Shown here piece after piece: positions 33,114 through 40,209 of a stretch of DNA of 46,662 nucleotides (position 1 is the first letter of the stretch; each line of letters begins with the position of its first letter). Location: contig NZ_JAACYW010000062.1 in assembly GCF_015356825.1 (NCBI RefSeq), forward strand, positions 1 to 46,662, given 5' to 3'. Source of the stretch: Catenulispora rubra. Lineage in GTDB: Bacteria > Actinomycetota > Actinomycetes > Streptomycetales > Catenulisporaceae. The translations under genes and the position numbers were made by a program. Below the pieces are notes generated by a model. It saw only the letters and a list, made by a program, of their open reading frames with translations, was not told where the DNA came from and ran no database searches.

Positions 33114-33142
33114 ATTAGAACGTGTTACATGTGCGATGGCAA
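33114..33142 (-). promoter_or_regulatory. Leaderless promoter with KstR-like operator before the FadE operon
   Basis: On the minus strand TTGCCA (33142-33137), 17 bases, and TCTAAT (33119-33114) form a near-consensus sigma-70 promoter, 7 bases before the ATG at 33106. The box at 33116-33129 reads TGTAACACGTTCTA, matching the KstR consensus TnnAACnnGTTnnA at every fixed position and overlapping the -10. Repression would be expected. Confidence 0.7.
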
Positions 33143-33304
33143 GAGTTTCTGATGGATCATCAGATCCGCACACCGGGTCGCCCGAACGGCGCCCGGAGCG
33201 GGCGATCATGCGGCCGGGCTGGTCGGCTGAGGAGTCCGAGCACGCGGCGGGCGGGCCGCCGAGCTGCGAGTTGACCTGTGAGCCGACCTGGGAACGGAGC
33301 GCCG

Positions 33305-33859
33305 ATGAGCATGCCGAGTGGGGCCAGCGGGGGCGGCGGGGAGTCGGTGCCGGAGCCGCAATCGCCGCCGCATCAGCCTGCGCAATCGCCGCCACTGCAC
33401 GCGCCAGGCCAGCCGCCCCACCAGCCGCCACCTCATGTGCCAGGCCAGCCGCCGTACCAGCCCCCGCGAGCCGCCGTCACCGTCCCGCTCGGCAAGATGC
33501 TCTACCTCTGCGTCGCGGCGCTCGGGGTGATCAACCTGTTCCTCGGCTACGTCAGTGCGGGCGACGGCGACTCCATGAACCTCTACAAGGTCGGCGTCGC
33601 CATCTACGCGCTCGCGCCGACCATGTTCTTCCTGGCCGGATTGGTGGCGGTGCGGGAGTTCCTGCCGCGGGAGCGGGCGCCGGGGGCGTTGCCGGCGATG
33701 ATCACTACGGCCATCTTCGTCACCTTGGTGCTCTCCGCGATCAGCTCCGACGGGGCCGGTGACCTGCAGACGCTGTTCCTCGTCTTCGGGGCCGTGCAGT
33801 TCGTGCTCGCCTGGCTGGCTTACGTGTTCGACGTCCGCATCATCGGCGCGCGCCGGTAG
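33305..33859 (+). CDS. DUF5336-type membrane protein with Pro-rich head
   Basis: This 184-residue protein has a Pro/His/Gln-rich disordered N-terminus with repeats (PGQPPHQPPPHVPGQPPYQPP, about 33-54). Four hydrophobic segments follow (MLYLCVAALGVINLFLGYV; VGVAIYALAPTMFFLAGLVAV; MITTAIFVTLVLSAI; LFLVFGAVQFVLAWLAYVF). This layout is found in the small mycobacterial/actinobacterial DUF5336 membrane proteins, whose function is unknown. ATG at 33305 was chosen for the site GGAACGGAGC; an in-frame GTG at 33278 is possible. It is divergent from the FadE operon and convergent with the PPOX-fold gene 15 bases away. Confidence 0.82.
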   Translation: MSMPSGASGGGGESVPEPQSPPHQPAQSPPLHAPGQPPHQPPPHVPGQPPYQPPRAAVTVPLGKMLYLCVAALGVINLFLGYVSAGDGDSMNLYKVGVAIYALAPTMFFLAGLVAVREFLPRERAPGALPAMITTAIFVTLVLSAISSDGAGDLQTLFLVFGAVQFVLAWLAYVFDVRIIGARR

Positions 33860-33874
33860 CCGCCACCTCAAGCT

Positions 33875-34330
33875 TCACATCTTCGAGTGGTCCCACGACG
33901 CCGTCCGCTTCGCCCTCACCCGTGCCACCACGCGCTTGGCCGCCTGCTGCTCCACGAAAGGCCGCATGGCCTCGGCGTCGGCGCCGAAGACCTCGGGGTA
34001 GCGCGCCGTGAGGTCCATGCCGAAGGCGACGACCCGGTCGAAGTCCTCGATCAGCTCCACCTCGCCGTAGACCGTGACGCCGCGCAGCTCGTCGTAGGCG
34101 ATCCCGTCCTCCAGCAGGCACGTGATCCGCGGATCCCGCCGCAGGTTCACCGCCTTCTGCGACTTCCCGTACGTCCAGAACGCCAGGTCGCCGTCCAGCA
34201 GCGCGTAGTACATCGTCACCAGGTGCGGGGTGCCGTCGGCGTTCGCCGAGGCGATCTGGAGCTTGCGTGCGGCGGCGAAAAAGGTTTCGATCTCATCATC
34301 GGACATCCGGATGCGGTCCCGCTGGCTCAT
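33875..34330 (-). CDS. PPOX-class split-barrel flavin/F420 protein
   Basis: This 151-residue protein has the pyridoxamine-phosphate-oxidase-like split-barrel fold: a short helical start (MSDDEIETFFAAARKLQIASAN), then DGTPHLVTMYYALLDGDLAFWTYGKSQKAVNLRRDPRITCLLEDG and GVTVYGEVELIED. Such proteins bind FMN, F420 or haem and reduce or degrade small molecules. The upstream minus-strand frame is open for 320 more codons but is a shadow of the oxygenase gene, so ATG at 34330 is the start. No clear ribosome site is present; a KstR-like box and promoter lie immediately upstream, again suggesting a leaderless message. Confidence 0.88.
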   Translation of the reverse strand: MSQRDRIRMSDDEIETFFAAARKLQIASANADGTPHLVTMYYALLDGDLAFWTYGKSQKAVNLRRDPRITCLLEDGIAYDELRGVTVYGEVELIEDFDRVVAFGMDLTARYPEVFGADAEAMRPFVEQQAAKRVVARVRAKRTASWDHSKM

Positions 34331-34337
34331 GGGGAAA

Positions 34338-34367
34338 AGTAGAACAGGTTTCGATTGATGACGGCAA
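34338..34367 (-). promoter_or_regulatory. Second leaderless promoter with KstR-like box, before the PPOX gene
   Basis: On the minus strand TTGCCG (34367-34362), 18 bases, and TCTACT (34343-34338) end 7 bases before the ATG at 34330. The box at 34340-34353 (CGAAACCTGTTCTA) matches 7 of 8 fixed positions of TnnAACnnGTTnnA. The same box lies 5-18 bases before the ATG of the divergent oxygenase at 34358 and could control both genes. Confidence 0.6.
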
Positions 34368-35335
34368 GGCTCACCGCCCCCACCGCGTTGCCCAACCCGG
34401 CCCACGGGCTGAAGGCGTTCGTCCGGCGCGAGGTGAACACCAGCGTCCACGGCTCGCGCGGCCTGCGGCTGCAGGAGCGCTACGCCAACCCGCCCGGCGA
34501 CCCGGGGCTGTTCGGGCCGGGCTCGGTGACCTGGCGCGTGCACTCGGACGCGCCGGGCATGCTGATGGGCGGTTTCGCCTCGCTGATGCTCCAGTCGCTG
34601 CATCCGCTGGCGATGGCCGGCGTCGACCAGCACTCCGACTTCCGCACCGACGCGATCGCGCGGCTCAACCGGACCGCCGCATACGTGATGTCCACGAGCT
34701 TCGGCTCCACCGAAGCGGCCGAGGCGGCGGTCGCGCACGTCCGCGACCGCGTCCATCCCCACATCAACGGGACCGCCCCCGACGGCCGCCCCTACAGTGC
34801 CGCCGACCCGCACCTGCTCACCTGGGTCCACGTCGCCGAAGTCCGCTGCTTCCTGGCCGGCTACGAGCGCTTCGGCGCGCCGCCGCTGACCGACTCCGAA
34901 CGCGACCGCTACTACCGCGAGGTCGCAGTACCGGCGCGCATGCTCGGCGCGAAGGACGTGCCGGAGTCGGCGTCCGAGGTGGCGCAGTACCTGCACGCCA
35001 TGCGACCCGAGTTGCAGGCCACCGAGGCAGCGATCGAGGGCATCCACTTCATCCGGACCTACGGCGAAACGCCGGGGGAGCGCGCGGCGGTCCGGCTTCT
35101 GATGAACGGCGCCGCCGCGCTGCTCCCGGACTGGGCCCGCGAGCCGCTGCGACTCGGCCGGCCCGACGCCGTACGCATCCTGGTCGACCGTCCGCTCGCG
35201 CAGGCCGCCGGGCGCTTCATCCGGTGGGCGTTGCAGCCCTCGGAGATCGTCGGGACCGCCTACGAGCGGATGGGCCTGACGCCACCCCGGCAGCACCTGG
35301 GGTGGCGGTCGGCGCCGGGCACGTCGCGCGACTAG
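34358..35335 (+). CDS. MpaB/DUF2236-family oxygenase
   Basis: This 325-residue protein of the MpaB/latex-clearing-protein superfamily is haem-dependent in characterised members. Recognisable parts are RRFVREVN-like start (AFVRREVNTSVHGSRGL), FGPGSVTWRVHSDAPGML, MLQSLHPLAMAGVDQHSDF with conserved His residues, HLLTWVHVAEVRCFLAGYERF and PEVQYL-like helices. No signal peptide is present. The substrate is unknown. ATG at 34358 is preferred over the TTG at 34355. Its stop codon lies inside a 7-bp tandem array. Its divergent partner is the PPOX-fold gene, only 27 bases away, so they share control elements. Confidence 0.87.
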   Translation: MTARLTAPTALPNPAHGLKAFVRREVNTSVHGSRGLRLQERYANPPGDPGLFGPGSVTWRVHSDAPGMLMGGFASLMLQSLHPLAMAGVDQHSDFRTDAIARLNRTAAYVMSTSFGSTEAAEAAVAHVRDRVHPHINGTAPDGRPYSAADPHLLTWVHVAEVRCFLAGYERFGAPPLTDSERDRYYREVAVPARMLGAKDVPESASEVAQYLHAMRPELQATEAAIEGIHFIRTYGETPGERAAVRLLMNGAAALLPDWAREPLRLGRPDAVRILVDRPLAQAAGRFIRWALQPSEIVGTAYERMGLTPPRQHLGWRSAPGTSRD

Positions 35336-35404
35336 CGACTAGCGACTAGCGACTAGCGACTAGCGACAGGCGATTGGCAACTAGCGATTGGCGATTAGCG
35401 ACTA
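35328..35404 (+). repeat. 7-bp tandem array (GCGACTA) beginning in the oxygenase stop codon
   Basis: Eleven 7-base units run without a break: four exact GCGACTA copies at 35328-35355, six variants or further copies (GCGACAG, GCGATTG, GCAACTA, GCGATTG, GCGATTA, GCGACTA), then a degenerate GCAGTCA. The TAG inside the first unit is the oxygenase stop. Confidence 0.95.
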
Positions 35405-35418
35405 GCAGTCACTGCGAA

Positions 35419-36429
35419 TCAACCGTCCCCCAAAACCCGCGGCAGCCCGAACGAAGCCGCGATCCCGGCCTCGAAGTGCGTCAGCTCGTCGATCCGGTCC
35501 CCGGAGTACCGCGCCACCAGGATCCCGACGCAGTGCAGCTGGTCGGTCATCCGGTCCCGAGCGTACTCGCCCCACGCCGGCTGGCCGTTGGCGCGCGTCG
35601 GCACCAGCCGGCAGATCGAGCGCCGGTGCGCGTCGATGGCGGTGAAGAAGTCGCGGACGGTCCCGAGCCCGTGGTACTCGAAGGGCATCGGGGGCATCCG
35701 CACCCAGACGTCGTCGGTCATCAGCGCGAGCAGCGCGTCCACGTCGTGCGACGTGAACGCCGCGACGAACCGCTCGGTCAGCTCCCGCTCCTCCTCGCTC
35801 CCGGGGACCGGCCCCGGACGCTCCGGCCCCCGCGCCGTCGCGTCCAGGGTCGCCCGCGCACGCTTCAGAGCACTGGTCACCGCGCTCTCGGTCAGCCCCA
35901 ACAGGTCCGCGGCCTCGGCGGCGCGGTACCCGAGCACGTCCCGCAGCAGCAACACAGCACGCTGATTCGGCGGCAGCAGCTGCAACGCGGTCAGGAACGC
36001 CAGGGAGATCGCCTCGGCCGACTCGTACCGCGCCTCCGGCCCCGGCTCCCCGTCGGGCAGCCGGTCGAGCAGCAGGTCCGGGTACGGCTGGAGCCACAGC
36101 ACCTCGTTGCGTCCCGAAGGTTCCGGGACCGGCTCGGCGAACCCGGCCGTGGGCTGCGGCCGCCGCCCGGCCGAGCGCAGGGCGTTGAGACAGCGGTTCG
36201 TCGCGATGCGGTGCAGCCAGGTCCGCAGCGAGGCGCGCTCCTCGTACCCGGCCAGCCCGAGCCAGGCCGCCAGCAGCACCTCCTGAAGCGTGTCCTCGGC
36301 GTCCTGGAAGGACCCGAGCATGCGGTAGCACAGCAGGTGCAGCTCACCCCGGTACGGCCCGACCAGTTCGGCGAACGCGTCGCGGTCGCCGGAGCGGGCG
36401 CGGTGCAGCAGATCGGCGGACATCACCAT
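35419..36429 (-). CDS. ECF sigma-70 factor with C-terminal SnoaL-like domain
   Basis: This 336-residue sigma factor has region 2 (about 5-75; FAELVGPYRGELHLLCYRMLGSFQDAEDTLQEVLLAAW...LRTWLHRIATNRCLNALR). Region 4 is at about 155-205 (LPPNQRAVLLLRDVLGYRAAEAADLLGLTESAVTSALKRARATL). A NTF2/SnoaL-like domain (about 220-330; FVAAFTSHDVDALLALMTDDVWV) is known to regulate activity in such factors in place of an anti-sigma. ATG at 36429 was chosen because GGAGG lies 8 bases upstream; GTG at 36438 overlaps that site. It is divergent from the SDR gene, its probable target. Confidence 0.92.
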   Translation of the reverse strand: MVMSADLLHRARSGDRDAFAELVGPYRGELHLLCYRMLGSFQDAEDTLQEVLLAAWLGLAGYEERASLRTWLHRIATNRCLNALRSAGRRPQPTAGFAEPVPEPSGRNEVLWLQPYPDLLLDRLPDGEPGPEARYESAEAISLAFLTALQLLPPNQRAVLLLRDVLGYRAAEAADLLGLTESAVTSALKRARATLDATARGPERPGPVPGSEEERELTERFVAAFTSHDVDALLALMTDDVWVRMPPMPFEYHGLGTVRDFFTAIDAHRRSICRLVPTRANGQPAWGEYARDRMTDQLHCVGILVARYSGDRIDELTHFEAGIAASFGLPRVLGDG

Positions 36430-36565
36430 CCTCGCCACCTCCTCTCACCCTGATCCGACACCGTGCGGCCCGGAAAGTGGGCGCTCCGCCGGCACCCAGT
36501 TTTCCGCCGGCCCCGTGTCAGTGCAGGTGTCAACGAAAGAACGACTCCGATCGGAGTGAGACACC
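36430..36565. promoter_or_regulatory. Divergent promoter region, ECF sigma factor and SDR
   Basis: Two TGTCA elements occur about 11 bases apart in front of the SDR gene (near 36517 and 36528) and could be -35 elements for an ECF sigma factor. ATCGGAGTG is near the SDR ribosome site. The assignment is tentative. Confidence 0.35.
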
Positions 36566-37288
36566 ATGACCACGAACGCCTTCCTCACCGACAAGACCGT
36601 GCTGGTCACCGGCGCCAACCGCGGCCTGGGCCGGGCCCTGGTCGACGCCGCACTGGACCACGGCGCCAAGCGCGTCTACGCCGGGTCGCGCCGGCCCTTC
36701 ACCCACCCGGACGGCCGCGTCGTCCCGCTGGCGCTGGACGTCACCGACGCCGAGCAGATCAAGCTCGCGGCCAAGACGGTCGAGGAGCTGGACGTGCTGA
36801 TCAACAACGCCGGCGTCGCCTCCTACGCCGAGATCGGCGATCGCGCCGAGCTGGAGCGGATGCTCGCGGTGAACCTCTACGGGTCGTACGACGTCTCGCA
36901 CGCCCTGCGGCACCAGCTCACCGCCTCCCGCGGCACCCTGGTGAACGTGCTGTCCACCAGCTCGGTCGCGGCGGTCCCGGTGCTGCCCGGCTACTCGATC
37001 TCGAAGGCGGCGGCCTACTCGCTGACGCAGGTGCTGCGGGCCGTGCTGGCGCCGAAGGGGGTGCGGGTGCACGCGGTGCTGGCCGGGCCGCTCGACACCG
37101 AGATGTCGAAGGACCTGGACATCCCCAAGACCGCGCCCGAGGCGGTCGCGGCCCAGATCATGGCCGCGGTGGCCGACGGGGTCGAGGACATCTTCCCGGA
37201 CGCGGGCGCCGCGACGCTGGCCGCGGGGTGGTTCGACGCGCCGGTCACGGCGATGCAGCGGGAGCTGGCCGGGATGATCGCGGCCTGA
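36566..37288 (+). CDS. Short-chain dehydrogenase/reductase
   Basis: This 240-residue NAD(P)-dependent oxidoreductase has the cofactor motif TGANRGLGRA (15-24), then DVTD (after the fourth strand), NNAG (80-83) and the catalytic YSISK. Ser lies in the LSTSS stretch. The length is normal for a classical SDR. The substrate is unknown. The ATG at 36566 is preceded by CGGAGTGAGACACC. It is divergent from the ECF sigma factor, with which it may form a regulatory pair. Its stop (TGA at 37286) starts a stop-containing hexanucleotide repeat region. Confidence 0.92.
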   Translation: MTTNAFLTDKTVLVTGANRGLGRALVDAALDHGAKRVYAGSRRPFTHPDGRVVPLALDVTDAEQIKLAAKTVEELDVLINNAGVASYAEIGDRAELERMLAVNLYGSYDVSHALRHQLTASRGTLVNVLSTSSVAAVPVLPGYSISKAAAYSLTQVLRAVLAPKGVRVHAVLAGPLDTEMSKDLDIPKTAPEAVAAQIMAAVADGVEDIFPDAGAATLAAGWFDAPVTAMQRELAGMIAA

Positions 37289-37376
37289 GCGCGAGCCCGA
37301 ACCCGAGCCTGAGCCTGAGCCCGAGACCGAAGCTGAGCCCGAGCAGCGACACCGGCCCGCAAGCCTGAGCCTGAGT
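37283..37376 (+). repeat. Hexanucleotide-type repeats (GAGCC[C/T]) after the SDR gene
   Basis: GCCTGAGC, which carries the SDR stop codon at its first occurrence, recurs at about 37307-37320 and 37362-37374, interleaved with CCGAGC/CCGAAC units. The stretch looks like expanded, drifted 6-base repeats with no coding frame. Confidence 0.75.
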
Positions 37377-37399
37377 CGCGAGACGCGCCGGCAATGACC

Positions 37400-37440
37400 G
37401 CGCCGCCACCCCCGGACCTTCACACCGAGGGCGGCGGCGC
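37400..37440. terminator. GC-rich hairpin between convergent SDR and LLM genes
   Basis: Arms 37400-37411 and 37429-37440 pair with one mismatch around a 17-base loop. It lies 18 bases beyond the LLM gene stop (minus strand) and 112 bases after the SDR stop, a plausible bidirectional terminator. Confidence 0.6.
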
Positions 37441-37458
37441 CACACGTCTTCCCCGCAG

Positions 37459-38343
37459 CTAAGCGCCCGACGCCGCCGAGAAAGCGTCCCAAGCCGCAGC
37501 CACCACGGCCAAGTCCCGCCAAGCCTCCTCCGGCCGCTCCAGCTCCGCCGGATCCCCGTGGTACGGATCCAGCACCACGACCTCCGACCCCAGCGCGCGC
37601 AGCCGGTCCAGGTCGTCGAGCACCTGCTCCAGGCTGCCGATCCCGGCCTGCCGCTCCGGATCCGTGACCGGCTCGGCGGTCAGCCGCAGCTTGATCCGCG
37701 GCGCCAGCGTCGGCACCGCGCGCCCGGCCTCGTCGGCGAACGCCTTCAGCCGCCCGACCGCGTCCGTGATCCAGTCCATCGTGAAGCCCAGCGGGTGCCA
37801 GCCGTTGCCGGACACCACCGCGCGCCGGATGCCCGCGTCGCTGTTGCCGCCGATCCACACCGGCGGTCCGGGCAGTTCCTCGGGCGCCAGCGCCGGCATC
37901 ACGCCCTCGACGCCGCCGCCCCAGATCTGGTGCATCTCGTCCAGGTGCTCGTCGGTGAGCGTGCCGCGCCGGTTGAACGGCACGTCCAGGGCCGCGAACT
38001 CCTGCCGCGCCCAGCCGACGCCGACGCCGAGCACGAACCGCCCCCGCGACAGCCGGTGCAGGCTGGCGGCCATCTGCGCGGTCAGCGCGGGCTGCCGGTA
38101 CGGCATGATCAGCACCGTCGTGCCCAGCCGGATGCGCGAGGTGCGGCCGGCGAGCCAGGCCAGCGTCGTGAAGGGGTCGTGGAACGGTCCCGGGTAGGTC
38201 TTCGCGACGTCCTCCGTGACCAGCACGTGGTCCGACATCATCAGCAGATCGAAGCCGAGGCCCTCGGCGACGTGCGCCCAGCGCTCCAGCACGTCCACCG
38301 AAGTGGCGGGCCCGAAATTCGGGACGTTGACCCCCAGCCGCAC
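37459..38343 (-). CDS. LLM-class F420/flavin-dependent oxidoreductase
   Basis: This 294-residue luciferase-like (bacterial luciferase/F420 reductase) TIM-barrel protein starts VRLGVNVPNFGP and includes WAHVAEGLGFDLLMMSDHVLV, TSRIRLGTTVLIMPYRQPALTAQ, RLSRGRFVLGVGVGWARQEF and PPVWIGGNSDAGIRRA. These are the hallmarks of actinobacterial F420-dependent members. The substrate is not known. The frame is open from 38415, but GTG at 38343 has the ribosome site GGAAGGA 8 bases before it, so it is the start. It is monocistronic. Bases 38344-38499 contain no other gene. Confidence 0.88.
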   Translation of the reverse strand: MRLGVNVPNFGPATSVDVLERWAHVAEGLGFDLLMMSDHVLVTEDVAKTYPGPFHDPFTTLAWLAGRTSRIRLGTTVLIMPYRQPALTAQMAASLHRLSRGRFVLGVGVGWARQEFAALDVPFNRRGTLTDEHLDEMHQIWGGGVEGVMPALAPEELPGPPVWIGGNSDAGIRRAVVSGNGWHPLGFTMDWITDAVGRLKAFADEAGRAVPTLAPRIKLRLTAEPVTDPERQAGIGSLEQVLDDLDRLRALGSEVVVLDPYHGDPAELERPEEAWRDLAVVAAAWDAFSAASGA

Positions 38344-38499
38344 GGGCGTTTTCCTTCCGCTCGCCTTCGGTCCGCACTCGGGACCAGACATGCAAACTAC
38401 CGCGCAGGCGGCCACTGTTCCCGGTGCGGTGTCTGCGTTCTCCAGAAGCGGCTGGATTCAGCTGGAGATCGGTGCCGAAGCCGAGGTCGGAATCTGTAC

Positions 38500-40104
38500 C
38501 TATCCCAGAATCTTCGGCAGCTCGCCGTCCTCGGCGGTCAGCGGCCGGGACACCAGCTTGCGGTCGTCGCTGGTCAGGCAGCGCCCGGAGGCCAGGTCGA
38601 ACTGCCAGCCGTGCATCGAGCAGGTCAGCACGCCGTCCGCGACCGTGCCGAAGCGTGTCAGGTCGGCCTTCAGGTGCGGGCAGTGCCGCTGCACCGCGTA
38701 GCCCTCGGCCTGGGCCAGGTCGGTGACGTCGCTGGACTCGGCGTAGTACCCCTCGACGTACGTCATGTGCTCTTCGGAGAGCGACTTGAAGAACGTGTAG
38801 ATGTACTCGTTGTAAGGGCCCTTGCGAGAGGCCTGGAACCGGCAGGACAGGAACAGCTCGTTCACCCAGTCCGGGGTCCGGGTCCGCACCAGGTGCTCGA
38901 TCAGCGGCCGCTCGGTGCGGAACTTGTAGCGGCACTCCGCCTCGCCGTCCCACGTCCCGATCGTGCGGGTGAGGAAGTCGAAGACGATCCGGTCGTCCAC
39001 CTCACCGCTCGCCGGGTCCACGGTCTCCAGCAGGATCCGGCCGTTCAGCCCCGCGCAGGTGTGGTCGGCCCACTCCAGCAGCGGCTCGATCCACTCCTTG
39101 AGCTGGCCGACCAGGTCCGACTTGTCCTGCGGCAGACCCGCGTGCATCGCGTCGATCTGCGGCTGCGCGCGCTTCTGGTAGTTCGTCAGGTAGGTGCGGC
39201 GGTCGCCGTAGATCTCGTCGATCTGCGCCTGCGGGACCTGCTCGATCTCGCACTTGCCGTCGGCGCCGAGGACCACGGTGGTGCCGGGGACGAACAGGTG
39301 GCCGTTGTCGTGGCCCTGCTCGCGCATGAACTCCAGGAACGCCAGCTGGCTGGGGAAGACGTTGGCGGGGTCGTCGTCGAAGTCGTTGATGGCGAACAGG
39401 CCGTCGCGCTCGTCCAGGAAGCAGGGCGGTCCGGCGAAGGGGAAGACCTGCTTCGCGCCGTACTGCTCGACGTAGCGCAGCGCGCGGGCCATGCCGTTCT
39501 CGCGCTTGCGGCGGCCGACCGTGGCCTTCATGCGGTCCGGGAAGTCGTAGACCATCGGGTACCAGATGGCGCCGGAGTACTGCAGGAAGTGCGCGTCGTA
39601 CGGACCGAACGCCGCGATCGGGCCGTCCTCGACCGGCCGGGCGTCGTTCTGGTTGAAGATGCGGACTTCGCCGTCGTCGATGGCGATACCGCTGTCGCCG
39701 AGCGGGCCGTCGGTCGGGGTGATCAGCGCGTCGATGAGGATCTTCAGGCCGCCGGGGAGTTCGGTGATCTCGCGGTTGCGGGTCTGCACGAAGTTCCGGA
39801 AGCCCAGCTTCTCCAGCTCGTCGCGCAGGTCCGGGACCTGGTAGTCGGGCAGCAGGACCGTCGTGTCCTTCGACATGGTGGCGGACAGCCAGTGCGGGTC
39901 GAAGTGGTCGTGGTGCAGGTGCGAGACGAACAGGTACTCGGCCGTCCGGATCCCGGCCGGGTCGGCCTGGGAGCCGAAGGCGGAGTTGTCCGGGAAGGGG
40001 AACCAGGAAGCGAAGTACGCCGGGGTGAACCACGGGTCGCAGACGATCCGGCCGGCGGCGGTCTCCACCAGCATTCCGGCGTGACCGATCGACGTGATGC
40101 GCAT
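38500..40104 (-). CDS. Metallo-beta-lactamase-fold hydrolase fused to a Rieske domain
   Basis: This 534-residue protein has an N-terminal MBL domain (1-260: ITSIGHAGMLVETAAGRIVCDPWF, metal motif HLHHDHFD, later DARPVEDGPIAAFGPYDAHFLQYSGAIWYP and FPFAGPP). A central region of unknown fold (260-430) follows, then a C-terminal Rieske [2Fe-2S] domain with CPHLKADL...CSMHGWQFDL. The vertebrate CMP-Neu5Ac hydroxylase combines the same two modules in the opposite order, so a distantly related oxygenase role is possible. Similar actinobacterial fusions are known as uncharacterised proteins. ATG at 40104 follows no obvious strong site; the longer frame from 40164 is less likely. It is divergent from the next LLM gene. 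Confidence 0.87.
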   Translation of the reverse strand: MRITSIGHAGMLVETAAGRIVCDPWFTPAYFASWFPFPDNSAFGSQADPAGIRTAEYLFVSHLHHDHFDPHWLSATMSKDTTVLLPDYQVPDLRDELEKLGFRNFVQTRNREITELPGGLKILIDALITPTDGPLGDSGIAIDDGEVRIFNQNDARPVEDGPIAAFGPYDAHFLQYSGAIWYPMVYDFPDRMKATVGRRKRENGMARALRYVEQYGAKQVFPFAGPPCFLDERDGLFAINDFDDDPANVFPSQLAFLEFMREQGHDNGHLFVPGTTVVLGADGKCEIEQVPQAQIDEIYGDRRTYLTNYQKRAQPQIDAMHAGLPQDKSDLVGQLKEWIEPLLEWADHTCAGLNGRILLETVDPASGEVDDRIVFDFLTRTIGTWDGEAECRYKFRTERPLIEHLVRTRTPDWVNELFLSCRFQASRKGPYNEYIYTFFKSLSEEHMTYVEGYYAESSDVTDLAQAEGYAVQRHCPHLKADLTRFGTVADGVLTCSMHGWQFDLASGRCLTSDDRKLVSRPLTAEDGELPKILG

Positions 40105-40209
40105 CGATCCAACGTATCGCACCGCGAGACCCCCGAACGGTACTCTGCCACCGGGGCGGATCATAGGCGGTCGGCTCGAGCGGTCTATAGCGGGCTACAC
40201 CAGGGGGCA

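Noticed and set aside
34331..35296. Minus-strand extension of the PPOX-fold gene
   Set aside because: It is antisense to the MpaB-type oxygenase. The compact PPOX domain starts exactly at the ATG at 34330.
37558..40209. Upstream 884 codons of the open frame that contains the second LLM gene
   Set aside because: This part is antisense to the first LLM and MBL-Rieske genes and has the shadow-type Arg/Val/Gln-rich composition. The real start is near 40210.
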